Virus record (IMG/VR): IMGVR_UViG_3300017757_000002
Coordinates: 1 to 64,000 of that record
Direction: 5' to 3' (one strand)
Length of the DNA: 64,000 nt
DNA from: a virus
This document shows, piece after piece, positions 48,084 through 59,300 of this stretch; the stretch's first letter is position 1; every line of letters starts with the position of its first letter. The notes under the pieces were generated by a model, which saw only the letters and a program-made list of their open reading frames with translations, did not search any database and was not told the DNA's origin. Made by a program: the position numbers and the translations under genes.

Positions 48084-51000
48084 TATGCTAATGCCATACA
48101 TCTCAATGCAGATACCGCTGGTACTACACATGTATTGTTACCTTGTCCTACGATCTTAACAACGAATGCAGTGAATTCAGGTAAGTCTTCTGCAGTATAT
48201 TCATACTCTTTGAAGTTTCTCTGATCTACTTCGATTGATTTATCAGGAGCTCCTGTTGTATTAAAGTATTCAAAACCGATATCATCTAAAGGTGTACTCT
48301 CGTCTGCTTTAATAATCTTAAACATATATTTAAGATCAGTGTTTGGTGGTCTAAAGTTATCTGCAATAACTTTCAGACTTGTAGCAGGTGTTTTAAGGTT
48401 TACCTTTCTTGTTACATAGACAAATGCATTGTTATCACCTTCGGGTTCCGTAGAGGCCGAATATGTGACTCCTGTAGGCACATCTGAACTACTATTGATG
48501 TTATTGACTCTGTTTGCAACTGCAATACATCCTATTGTACCCACATCGATAACTGGTGAAACAGTTGTACTTGTTGTGTACATTTGTAGTAGTAGTCTGA
48601 ATGATCTAACACTTGACATTTCGTTTGTTTCATTTAACGGTGAAGCAACTATGCCTGGATTATCTAAGAATGAATTATCATTCATAGTGATAAAGTTATT
48701 CTGAGATCGTCTTACATATGAAGTATCACCTGTTGCAATGTGTCCCTCGGGAGCTTTCATTGCAGTTGATTCTGTACTACAAAGAATTCTTGCACCACCT
48801 CTTTGGATGTTTGGAATCATTGTATGTAGTGTGTCGTAGTAGTAGTTTCTATCTGCTTCTACATTATCAGCACCACCGATAGTTGATTCTAATGCAGTGT
48901 ATCCTGATTTTAATTTGTTTGTTCCGATGTAACTTGATAGATCGACTGCAACATTATATGAGTCAATACCAATATCTGATACTGCACTATAACTTACAAA
49001 CGATGCACCACCAATTGCATCTACTGGAAGACCTCCTAGAGTTTCTCCCACTGTTTTAACATTAACTGTTAAGTCATGAGTTGAAGTAAAGTTATCAAAA
49101 GTAACATCGTCTCCAGCTGCATGTCCTTGGCCTGGGTCTACGATTCTAACATCGGATACCGCTCCACTTGCAATGGTGATATCTACTTTTAGACCTGTTC
49201 CACTACCAGTTGTTGAATTCTGAGTTTGGTTACTGTATGTTCCGTCACTTGGTGAACCAGCAAGAGTTGGTGTATCAGTTTCTAATACTGAACCTATTCT
49301 ATCACCCTTCACTCCTTTTATTTTACTGTTAGAACTTGTATCGTACAATCCATGTAAGTAACTTGAAACTTTAACTGTATTACTTGATGCAGTTGTTTGT
49401 ATTGGATTCTTTGCAAGTTTAGATACTGGAAGGTCTTCGTTTTCGAAATACAGTCCAGCTGCTACAGAGTTATTAAATTCTGCGATCTTCATATTAAATT
49501 TAAGATCGTCTGTTTGTTCTGCAGTCCATGTTGATGCGTTCTGAGACATGAACAATGAACCAGCATATGGTTGTCCTGAAATTGTTTCACCTGTAATTAA
49601 ATCAGGTTCACCCATTCTTGATATGAAACATTCGTAATCGTTTGAGTTTGAATAAACTACGAAACAGAATTCTTCATTATCATTTACGAATACTGGTGAA
49701 TCAAAAGTAAATGTTGTCGCTGCAGAACCATCTTCTGATAGATTAACTGCATCAGGGTTTAGTGTTTTAACTGAGAAAGGTAAAACTGTTTGGCCTGGAT
49801 ATCCATTTACCATGTTTCTGATCTCTACTGAGACAGGCATGTGAGTTGATTTTGCTTGGAAGAACAAATCAATAGATGTTAACATCATACCACCACTTGC
49901 TTCACATAAGAATGATTGTGCAAGTGGGTCACCCCATCCAAATTCACCTTCAATATTTAAATCTAATCTCATGTTTCTAAAATCAGCTGTGCCTGGCACA
50001 AAGAAATTAGGAACTTCAATTGGAAGATCGGGTACTGGGAAGTCTATAACTACCGTTGGTGGGAATGTAGTAGAAATAATTGGGAATACTGGAGGGACAA
50101 TTGGCCCTGTATTTCCTGTATTTGTATCAGGTACATCGATTGTTATTTCATCTACTGGTTCCTGAGTATCCTGTGGTATATCAGGTGCCTGAGTATCGAC
50201 ATTTGCAATATTTCTTCTCTCACCTGATCTAGATGTTTGTCTAGTTGCTGATTGTCTATCTGTAATTACTATACCATTTCTTGTAGATGTAATCTCAGTT
50301 TGTGAACTCTGTAATAATCCTTGAGCTTGATAGATACCAACTCCACGACTCGGTGGGTTAGATAGATTATAGAAAGATGAAGTTACAACTAAATCTCTTC
50401 TACCTGTTGGGAATCTTTGTGTATCACTATTAGGTAGTTCATAGAATCCTCTTAGTCTTCCGTTACCATCTGTTTTAAGTCCTGATGTTACTGTAGTTCC
50501 ACCATCTTGAGAATAAGCTGTACTATGTGGTCTTACAAACTGATCTACTCTTATTCCATCAAAGAAGAAGAAGTGGTTAGTGCCTGGCTTTAAGTTTGTT
50601 GCATCGATCTCAACTGTTCTTGCTCTCATGAACGGTATGATTGATACTGATACTATTCTATCGTTTCTTGTTTCTGTAAAATCTTCTACTACAGAAGTTG
50701 TTACACCTGTTCTAGTTTGAATCTCAGGTGTCTCTGTAATATCTCTTGTAATTTCTGTTCCTGCTTGCCATGTACCACCTTGTAATGGGTCACCATTCCA
50801 TGAACCACTTGAAGTTGATTCAACCTCTGTGGATACAGTAGAAGGTGTTCCTGACCAAGTTGTTTGCCATGAGTTCCATACAGTACCCATAGAGTTTCCT
50901 ACTCCAGCAACAACTGCATCAAAGTTTCCTTCTCTGTTTATTCTGACATCAGGTAATCTATCTGAGTCATTCCAAATATCATTCTCAGGAGTTAATTTAA

Positions 51001-54000
51001 CATTACCAATAAATGCAAAGACATGATATGGGTTAACATTGATATGTCTTGATGATTTATCTTGATTAACATATGATACATTTTGATAAGGTAATGTAAT
51101 TAGATCACCAGTCTTTTGGTAATTAGATGATGCACTTGTATTCAATGCAATGTCAAAGAACTGAGTAAATGATTGAGGTCTTAACATACCCATTTGAGTA
51201 TCAATTGCACATTTATAATCGGGATGGTTTACATCACCAATCTTATGGCCTCTAAAGTTATCTACTAAGAATCCTGACTTGAATCTATCAAATCCATCTG
51301 CATCTAAAACCTGTTGTGTTTGTGTATCTTTTTCTAATAATGAAAGAGATGTAATTCTTTCTAAGTTTGTAACCCTATTATTAATCTTACCGATATCTTT
51401 CATCGTATATCTACGATGGTCAAAACTTCTTACTCTAACATCACTAATCCTTTTAGTAAATGCTGGAACAAACAGTTCAAACAACTCGATTGCTTGATCG
51501 ATAGCTTTTGGTTTTGTTGGTGTGATGGATGGGTTACCTTGAGATATATCAAATCTTCCATCACTTCTCAAGAATACTTTATCGATTCTTGAAGTATAGA
51601 ATTCAATATCACCTGTTGTTGATAATGTAGGAACTGGGGTGTCTATTGCACCAGCACCTGTTCCTGAATATACTCTTGAAGTATAATCGAATGGGTCACC
51701 ACTCAAACCACTTGAAATGTTTGCTGGACTTGTTGGGTCTGGCTGTGTAGTTGAGAAGTTTGTATCAGTATATAATTGTGCAACACTTGGTCTAAAGTCA
51801 AGTGAGTCTGATAATTCGAATTGACCATCAGGTTCTAATCCACCTAGGTCTACTTTGTTTGGTGAATAGACTGGAATATCTCCATAGTCTACTCCGTTAT
51901 ATGAGTTTACATCATAGAATTGTCCACCACTTGATGTGAAGTAATCGAACACTATGAGTATTGAATTGTTTGGTGTAGGTGCGCCTGGTTTTAATGTGAT
52001 CTTACCATGGTCATAGAATCCATCTCTTTGACCATTGTCAAAGAAGTATCTATCAGTAATGTTATCACTACCCGCTGTTAATGTTCCTACTGTTGCAGTT
52101 GCATTTGTGGTTTGTCCTACTACACTCTCTCCGTCTGAGAAAGTAAACTGGTTCATGTAGTAGAAGTATGTTGCAGCTCCAGCGTTGTATTTAATGATTC
52201 TTGCTTTTGCACCTGATGTTTGTCCGATAATAACTTCTTCTGATTCGGGTAATCCTGATGCAATTGATAATATTGCACTAGGTGGAAGAGGTGTTGAACC
52301 ACCAATCCCTTCAAAGATACCTCTGATTGCAAAAGTATCTGAAACCCCTAGAGATATTTCTTTGTTATTATAACATGTTCCGTATTTCGATGCACCCGCT
52401 ACATATGCAGTGTCAACGATTGAACATCTTGATCTTCTTAGTGTCTTATTACTTTTTACTGGTGCAGATAATGTAACTGCATATGATACTATAAAGTCAA
52501 CACCATCTGAAACTCCTGATACTGGGAATGTATATCTCTCAGTTGTTGCAGTAGGTGAACTTTTAACTGCACTGACTCCTGTTGGGTCAAACTCTTTACC
52601 GAGTACATCACCACCAGCTGAGTTACCATTCAAATCAAGTATTGAAATTTGGAAATTGTCTCTTGATAATTGTAAGAATGCTTCGTTATTGTCTGTATCT
52701 AATACAATGTTTCCACCACTTGAACGAATTACTTTTTGTTTCTTAACTGAACATTCATCGGGTGTATGTGTCTTAACATAGTCTCTTGGCCATGCAAAGA
52801 TAGCTGCAGATTGATCTTGATCGTAAATCTTAACTCTTCTTCGAGTACAGTTTGCATTTGCCATGGTTCCAACACTTCCAGTTGCAACTGTTTGACATGC
52901 AATATTACTTGCAATGGTATTAATGACTTGTTCGTCACCATCACCGTCAATGATGATATCACCTTCTTTAAGTTCTGAGGTGAATCTTGTTCCGAAACCA
53001 GTTACAGCACCTGTTGCAGCGATGGATACTGACCCTGTTAATACGAAATCGTCATCTTCTATAATGTCTGCTGTAAAGTCAGCATGAGTTGCATCTGATC
53101 TTTCTTGACCAATACCTCTTGCTCTGTCGATGTTGTATGATCTAACTTCGTTTGCGATACCTCTGTAGTTTTCTCCTACAATTGTACATGCAAAGTCCCC
53201 ATCACCTTCTGAGGTGACTGCATCACCGTGTACAAATATACCTACTACATCATGAACATATAATGCATTTGAGGCATTATCGTATGCAACGATACCTGTT
53301 GCACCTGATGTTCCACCAGTTACTTTATCTCCAGCAACAGCTGTACCTGTATGTGAACTGTATCCAATCTTCGTAAACATCTTGGTATCGAATAGATATA
53401 GATTTACTCCGTCTTCTGCATCTCCTGATACATCGTGTGCATCTACATATCTAATTCTTGTAAAACCAATATGATCGGTTGAACCTAGATTACCACCTGT
53501 TAATTTGGCAGCGAATAATTGACATACTCCAAATGGGTCAAGACCTTGTACTCCTGACTCGTTTCCAAATGAAGGGAATCCGAAAAGGTTTTCTGCTTTA
53601 ACATAGTTACCTAATCTTGTTGGTGTTTTTGCACCTGTAATTGATGTTGTTGTTCTTGCTTTTGCAAATGGAAGGTTTGTTGTTCCAAGTTTATCTATCT
53701 CATACCCTTTTACATATGCCTTGCCCGGCGATATCTGCATGACGAATTTGGATTCGTCACCACCATTTGCTTTAGGATAGAAACCTCTGTTTGTTGAATC
53801 GTCTAAGTGTTCTCTTAAACTATGTGTAAATTGTTGAACTACGAAATCACCACTTGTATCGAATGTTCTTCTTGCAAGTGTGTTTTCTATTTCTGAATAA
53901 ATTGGTCTATCATTTTTAATTTCAATTAGACCTTGATTAACTCTGAGTAACTCGATAAAGTTTGCTTCATCTGTTGCTGTTAATGTAATCTTATCGAAAG

Positions 54001-54787
54001 TTAATGTGAATTTAAATCTATCAGCACCAGCTGCGTTTTCGTTTGAAGTTCCCTGTGCATTATCATATAATGTACCGTCTTCTGCAGTTGATATAATTTC
54101 TTCTTTAACTATTAAACCAATTCTGTAAGAAGGTTTAGAACTATATTTTTCTAAGATTAAGTCTTGAGCTGCAACCTTACAAAAATATCCTCTGATGTAT
54201 ACGACACCTTCTGAAATATTTGCATAAGAGGAACGACCAATAGGATTTTCTGATGCATCTTCTACAGTAAAGTCATTATTACTTGTAGTATCTTCTGATA
54301 CAACACCTGATGAGTTAAAACTACATAATACTAGAGTTTCTCCAGCTGTAAATGCAAACGACTGGCTTGAATCTGTTCCTTGTCTTTCGAATCTAACAAA
54401 GAGAGTAAGTTTATCTGTTGAAGTTTCTGCAGTTGAAGTTACAACCTTTGCAACAACACCTGATGTTTGTCCTACAATATGTTTACCGTGATACAAAGCT
54501 CTGTATGCTTCTACAGATGCATCACCACTTTCGTTAGGATTAGTCGACTTAACTTTGACATAGTAAACATCAAAGTCTGCATCAGACTGAGCACCTGTTA
54601 CAATTGAACCTTCTTCAAAGAAATGGTCACCAAGTCTTTCTACTTGATTTTGTAAGATAGACTGTGTTTGAGTTAACTCTCTTGCTTGAAGTGGTCTCCC
54701 AGCACGATAAAGAACTTTTTGAAAGTTCTTATCTTCCGAGTAGTCATCGTAATAAGGTGATATATTTAAATCAGTTTTCTCTGCCAT
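48083..54787 (-). CDS. Very large baseplate/tail protein, DUF4815-like
   Basis: 2234 residues. The N-terminus NISPYYDDYSEDKNFQKVLY, RAGRPLQARELTQTQSILQN, QVERLGDHFFEEGSIVTGA is the DUF4815 pattern of phage tail proteins. The remainder is beta-rich with many short repeats and a proline-rich stretch near the middle (about 1540-1590: PIVPPVFPIISTTFPPTVVI). It lies at the position of T4 gp9/gp10-type baseplate genes. It may be the host-contacting baseplate protein. The C-terminus ends VSALRCMALA. Confidence 0.86.
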   Translation of the reverse strand: MAEKTDLNISPYYDDYSEDKNFQKVLYRAGRPLQARELTQTQSILQNQVERLGDHFFEEGSIVTGAQSDADFDVYYVKVKSTNPNESGDASVEAYRALYHGKHIVGQTSGVVAKVVTSTAETSTDKLTLFVRFERQGTDSSQSFAFTAGETLVLCSFNSSGVVSEDTTSNNDFTVEDASENPIGRSSYANISEGVVYIRGYFCKVAAQDLILEKYSSKPSYRIGLIVKEEIISTAEDGTLYDNAQGTSNENAAGADRFKFTLTFDKITLTATDEANFIELLRVNQGLIEIKNDRPIYSEIENTLARRTFDTSGDFVVQQFTHSLREHLDDSTNRGFYPKANGGDESKFVMQISPGKAYVKGYEIDKLGTTNLPFAKARTTTSITGAKTPTRLGNYVKAENLFGFPSFGNESGVQGLDPFGVCQLFAAKLTGGNLGSTDHIGFTRIRYVDAHDVSGDAEDGVNLYLFDTKMFTKIGYSSHTGTAVAGDKVTGGTSGATGIVAYDNASNALYVHDVVGIFVHGDAVTSEGDGDFACTIVGENYRGIANEVRSYNIDRARGIGQERSDATHADFTADIIEDDDFVLTGSVSIAATGAVTGFGTRFTSELKEGDIIIDGDGDEQVINTIASNIACQTVATGSVGTMANANCTRRRVKIYDQDQSAAIFAWPRDYVKTHTPDECSVKKQKVIRSSGGNIVLDTDNNEAFLQLSRDNFQISILDLNGNSAGGDVLGKEFDPTGVSAVKSSPTATTERYTFPVSGVSDGVDFIVSYAVTLSAPVKSNKTLRRSRCSIVDTAYVAGASKYGTCYNNKEISLGVSDTFAIRGIFEGIGGSTPLPPSAILSIASGLPESEEVIIGQTSGAKARIIKYNAGAATYFYYMNQFTFSDGESVVGQTTNATATVGTLTAGSDNITDRYFFDNGQRDGFYDHGKITLKPGAPTPNNSILIVFDYFTSSGGQFYDVNSYNGVDYGDIPVYSPNKVDLGGLEPDGQFELSDSLDFRPSVAQLYTDTNFSTTQPDPTSPANISSGLSGDPFDYTSRVYSGTGAGAIDTPVPTLSTTGDIEFYTSRIDKVFLRSDGRFDISQGNPSITPTKPKAIDQAIELFELFVPAFTKRISDVRVRSFDHRRYTMKDIGKINNRVTNLERITSLSLLEKDTQTQQVLDADGFDRFKSGFLVDNFRGHKIGDVNHPDYKCAIDTQMGMLRPQSFTQFFDIALNTSASSNYQKTGDLITLPYQNVSYVNQDKSSRHINVNPYHVFAFIGNVKLTPENDIWNDSDRLPDVRINREGNFDAVVAGVGNSMGTVWNSWQTTWSGTPSTVSTEVESTSSGSWNGDPLQGGTWQAGTEITRDITETPEIQTRTGVTTSVVEDFTETRNDRIVSVSIIPFMRARTVEIDATNLKPGTNHFFFFDGIRVDQFVRPHSTAYSQDGGTTVTSGLKTDGNGRLRGFYELPNSDTQRFPTGRRDLVVTSSFYNLSNPPSRGVGIYQAQGLLQSSQTEITSTRNGIVITDRQSATRQTSRSGERRNIANVDTQAPDIPQDTQEPVDEITIDVPDTNTGNTGPIVPPVFPIISTTFPPTVVIDFPVPDLPIEVPNFFVPGTADFRNMRLDLNIEGEFGWGDPLAQSFLCEASGGMMLTSIDLFFQAKSTHMPVSVEIRNMVNGYPGQTVLPFSVKTLNPDAVNLSEDGSAATTFTFDSPVFVNDNEEFCFVVYSNSNDYECFISRMGEPDLITGETISGQPYAGSLFMSQNASTWTAEQTDDLKFNMKIAEFNNSVAAGLYFENEDLPVSKLAKNPIQTTASSNTVKVSSYLHGLYDTSSNSKIKGVKGDRIGSVLETDTPTLAGSPSDGTYSNQTQNSTTGSGTGLKVDITIASGAVSDVRIVDPGQGHAAGDDVTFDNFTSTHDLTVNVKTVGETLGGLPVDAIGGASFVSYSAVSDIGIDSYNVAVDLSSYIGTNKLKSGYTALESTIGGADNVEADRNYYYDTLHTMIPNIQRGGARILCSTESTAMKAPEGHIATGDTSYVRRSQNNFITMNDNSFLDNPGIVASPLNETNEMSSVRSFRLLLQMYTTSTTVSPVIDVGTIGCIAVANRVNNINSSSDVPTGVTYSASTEPEGDNNAFVYVTRKVNLKTPATSLKVIADNFRPPNTDLKYMFKIIKADESTPLDDIGFEYFNTTGAPDKSIEVDQRNFKEYEYTAEDLPEFTAFVVKIVGQGNNTCVVPAVSALRCMALA

Positions 54788-54821
54788 AGTTTACTCTTCT
54801 GTTAATTAAAGATGTAATCAA

Positions 54822-56255
54822 TTACATCTGAATGATCAGCTTGATATCTTCAATCTGATCTGCAGCCCTAGTGACTGCTCCCCTGTTTTCAACATACATG
54901 ATGTTACCACTGTACTTGACAATCTCAGGGAAAGATGCGTCCACACTTGAAACAGTTCCAATAGAGGTCGAACCTTTATAAACTGTATCAGAACCCGCAA
55001 AGTTTGCATATCCACCAGCATTATTTGCTTGAGGGATATGAGATACCACATTACCACTTATAGAAACAATTCTAGATACTGCAACACCAGCTCCGTCTGC
55101 ATTTGCATCCATAATAGTATCATCAACTGACAATCCTGACACGGATGATAAAGTCATCTTATGGTAAGCTGCATAGTTAGTACCTGTTGCAACTGTAGTA
55201 CCTGATGAGAATGGGTCTTGAATTAGACCAATTCTTCTAAAGTCATTGTCTGTTGGGAAATCACCTGAACCTTCTGCAAACTCAAGTCTTGAGTTTACCA
55301 ACACAAAGTTTCCACCTAGTTCTTCAACTGGGTTTGCACCGTGTCCGTATTGTGGAGAGATGATTGGTGTTACTACTGCACTCGTTGACGGAGTACCGAT
55401 TCCTGAGATACTATCTACTGCAATACTTGCTCTTTTGTATCCTGAACCATTTGTTGTAACTGTTACATGAGAAACGGCACCTGATGCATTGACATGAACT
55501 GTACATACACCACTTGAACCATCTCCATTAATTGCAACTGAGGTGTAGTTACCTTGAGTGTAACCAGCTCCAGCTGTGGAGACTTTAACATGGAGAATTC
55601 CACCATCTATAGCATTGTTCTCAACATCCCATTGTGATGTACCATCGTCTGAGGTTCCACCAAGTTCTGTTTGAGCACCAATAGTTTTGACGGGGATGAA
55701 ATCTGTAGTAACAAATTTAATTGTATCGGCAGCTGATACAGTATACATGTACTTCCAAAGATATCCTCTTCCAGTTCCAGCACCAGTATCACTGGTTTCA
55801 ACTAATGCAGTTGCACTGGTTCCTGATGGTTTAACAGTTGATGCAACAACTGAACCGTTGTCTGCTCTTCCTGTTCTTAAACACTTATAAACATGGTAGT
55901 CATCAGTTATGACATAAAAGTTTGAGTCATAAATGTTAGTGGCACTTGATGCTGATGAAGTATTACTTGCACTGATAGTGTGGTCAAACTCATCGTAATT
56001 AGTACCTGATGTCCAGTTTTTTCTTGAAATTGAATGAGTGACATCAGCAGAAGAAACTTTCTTCATTGCTACCATGTCTGAATATGCATCCATTTCTTCA
56101 CCAACTGAATTTGCTGGTGTTGGGGGTGATGTGTCATCTGTCCAAGGGTATGATCTACCTATGAACATATAAGTTGAAGAAGCTGCTTCTCCAAAATCTT
56201 CTATGAATTGTTTCGCACTATGTGTTCGAAACTTTTCGGTTATAATTGCTGCCAT
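54822..56255 (-). CDS. 8: Baseplate wedge protein gp8
   Basis: 477 residues against 334 in T4. The N-terminus AAIITEKFRTHSAKQFIEDF, then YMFIGRSYPWTDD, matches T4 gp8, and so does the C-terminus KYSGNIMYVENRGAVTRAAD, QIEDIKLIIQM. The internal GRGYLWKYMYTVSAADTIKF also matches. A beta-rich insertion lies between. Two TATAAATA octamers lie upstream of the ATG. It follows the gp7-like gene. Confidence 0.93.
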   Translation of the reverse strand: MAAIITEKFRTHSAKQFIEDFGEAASSTYMFIGRSYPWTDDTSPPTPANSVGEEMDAYSDMVAMKKVSSADVTHSISRKNWTSGTNYDEFDHTISASNTSSASSATNIYDSNFYVITDDYHVYKCLRTGRADNGSVVASTVKPSGTSATALVETSDTGAGTGRGYLWKYMYTVSAADTIKFVTTDFIPVKTIGAQTELGGTSDDGTSQWDVENNAIDGGILHVKVSTAGAGYTQGNYTSVAINGDGSSGVCTVHVNASGAVSHVTVTTNGSGYKRASIAVDSISGIGTPSTSAVVTPIISPQYGHGANPVEELGGNFVLVNSRLEFAEGSGDFPTDNDFRRIGLIQDPFSSGTTVATGTNYAAYHKMTLSSVSGLSVDDTIMDANADGAGVAVSRIVSISGNVVSHIPQANNAGGYANFAGSDTVYKGSTSIGTVSSVDASFPEIVKYSGNIMYVENRGAVTRAADQIEDIKLIIQM

Positions 56256-56283
56256 TTTTCTAAATCTCCGTTATACTATAGAT

Positions 56284-56302
56284 TATTTATATACTATTTA
56301 TA
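56284..56302 (-). promoter_or_regulatory. Two tandem late promoters TATAAATA before gp8
   Basis: Two perfect late octamers, at 56302-56295 and 56291-56284, start 11 nt apart. The upstream one overlaps the gp7-like stop region. The nearer one is 29 nt before the gp8 ATG. Confidence 0.8.
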
Positions 56303-59300
56303 AAGAACTCAATGTTGAATTCGTAATATTTGAGGATTTTATAACTGCGTTCCAAGTTATATTAGTCCTCTTGTTAAATTTCTCATCAAAGTCCTTAATT
56401 CTAAAGTTAGGTAGGAACGCATCCATATCTTCAAAACTTAATGTTCTATTTTTTGATGACTCTAATAATAAAGAACCGTGTCCGTCTTCTAACACCATTC
56501 TATCTTCATCACTATCATTTGCAATACTCTCGTCTAATAAGTAATATGCAATATCATAAGTGTTTTGGTTTACTATTTTATTTAGGTCACCAATCTTATT
56601 TCCAAATGGAACATATGAGCTTAAAGTATTACCCTGAGTTCTCTCGTCTACAATGCTTCCACCATCCTCAAGTGTTAGTCTATCACCATCCTCTGCAAGA
56701 ATCTGAAAGTTTGCATTGTTTTGTACTCTCTCAGTACCAAGGTATTCGGTATTCTGTGCAACATATGAACCATCCTCTAAAGAAAGAGTATCTCCATCCT
56801 CTGTTACAAACCTTGCACCCATACCACTACCAGTGTCATTATAAATCCATGAATTTTCATATATTGGTTCATACTCTTCTCTCAAGAAATGTGTTTCATT
56901 ATCGATAATGATCTTGAATCCATCTTCGAAAACGATTGCTTCTTCATCAAAAGGATGATATGACGGTATAACAATACCTGAGTCCGCTTGTCTGTATAAT
57001 TCAGCTCTTCTTTCGTATGGACTATGAGATGGGTTGTTTACATTATCTATACTTAATGAGGTTGCTCTATTATCACCACTTGTTACATTGATTGCACCAC
57101 CCATAAGTGTATGGTTATCACAATAGTAATATAATGTTGTTGGTGTCGAACCTGTAACTGTAATTACTGTACATTGGTTTAGATAAGATACACCTGTTGA
57201 ATATTCTGTTCCACTTGCATGGGAACCATTATTTGTTGTTGAAAACTTAAATGGATGTGAAGCACTATGACCAAAGTAATATGTATGACCAGTTTGTAAT
57301 TGTAATGTCTTTTGTCTTACACCGTTTATTACATAAACATTTCTGACCCCATTGTTTTCTACTGATACATCGTGACTGATATGTCTTGAATGTATTTCAT
57401 TTCTCATAGGTGTATTGACTTTTGCTTCTGCCTTACTCTTTATTAGAATAAGGTTAACATGACCTTGTTGATGTTCTAAGTTTGCACTATAACCCGTCAA
57501 GTCTGTAGGCATGTAAGTCATTAGAGGTTCGATCACACTTGGGTCATCATAGTGTGGATATATCAATACCTCTTTTAGATATTCTGTAATTGCATTGACA
57601 TCAGGTGATGATTCTAATAGTACATGTGAACCATCTTCTAGAACCATATTTGATTCGTCATCTCTAACATCGAGAGACAAGTAATTGGCTCTTGTTGCAT
57701 TCTCTAAATCGATATGATGTGTTGGTACACCCTTAATAACGATTGTAGGTACAAAGGTAAATCTGTTTAATGCACTACCATCTTGGGCAGTTTCGACACC
57801 CATTGCATTTCTAGGTAATGTTAATTCACCTGTAAGTGGGTCTTCTACTAATACTTCATCGAATGGGTTTACAGTTTCTTTAACTGCAACCTCACCAAAG
57901 AAGATATGACCTGATGGGTGAACTAAGTCCTTGACAATTGCTCTATATTTGTTTATACTCTCACCAACTTTAATAATGTAAGAGTGTGTCTGATAGAATA
58001 AACCATCATGAATATTAGATGCAGATTCATCTAGTGTTGAATTATTTGTAACTAACTGTCTTTGAATAATTCCTTCTGCACCAAGCTGTCCTCTTGCTTG
58101 GAAAGGATTGAAACTTAAACATTTAAATGTATCGTTGTTATTAAACCCGACTACTTCGTTGTCAAGGAAATGACCATCTAAATCTGTAAAGGTTAATACA
58201 TGTTGGTTTGCATTATAAGATACAACTTTACCTGTTGCCCCTGTTATTTTTCCTGTAACTATTAGGTTACCTGTAAGAGAAGCCGATGGAGAAGTTATCA
58301 ACATCTTATAATGTGATGTTGAATCCATTACTTGATTCTCTCTAAAGTTATATCCTTGTTCTTGAATGTTAAGTGAACCTACTCCTCCGATCTCTGTTGA
58401 GAATGGAATAAGTTTTGCACCAGTACCACTTGATACTTTGATTTGTTTTGCAGTCTTAGCTGTACCTGATGTACCACCAGTTATTAATTCTCCTGCTGAA
58501 GTGAATTGTCCTGTATCAGTGTGTAGTCTCTTAACTACTAATCTATCTTTATCTGTTTCTATTCTTACGACTGTTGCAGTTGCATTTGATGTACCACCTG
58601 TTACAACCTCGTTAACTTGATATCCTGATAAGTCTGCTGGGTCTAAGTAAATGTAACCGCCTGGGAAACATTGAGGTAGTGTTGTATAACCTGTGCCTGT
58701 CGATGTAACCGTAACACTTCTAATATGTGATTCGGTTGTATGGAGTTGTATCTTATCTCCATCTTCTAATATGATGTTATTAAAATCTGTGTATATTTCT
58801 ATAACTGCACCAGCAGATTGTCCACTGGTAAATGTAACTCGATCATTTTTAAATGTATAATCTGTATAAGGTGTTTTCTCAACACCATCAACGAAAACCG
58901 TTACTGAATTATCGTTGAATAAAATAAGTTGACCATTATCGTCTGTACCGTTGAATAGAGTTTGTCCTGCTGTTGCAGTAATTTGAAATTGACCCCATTC
59001 AGTTCTGTTCTCTGCAATTACAACATCTTCGATTGCACCGATAACAGCTTCAGCAGCGTTACCATCTGCATTAGAGTTATCAAAGACAATGATATCTCCA
59101 CCGTTGTAACCTGTTCCTCCAGCTTCAATGTATACCTTCTCGACACCACCTCTTCGTAATCCATCGATTACACCTTTTGCTTTTACTACATCTCTTCCTG
59201 CTTTACCGTCTGTAAAAATAAGTGGGTCATTAAGTGAATACATCGAACCGAAACTTTGATGTTCATTTAATATACCTCCAGCAAGAGAGTCATTAAAGTA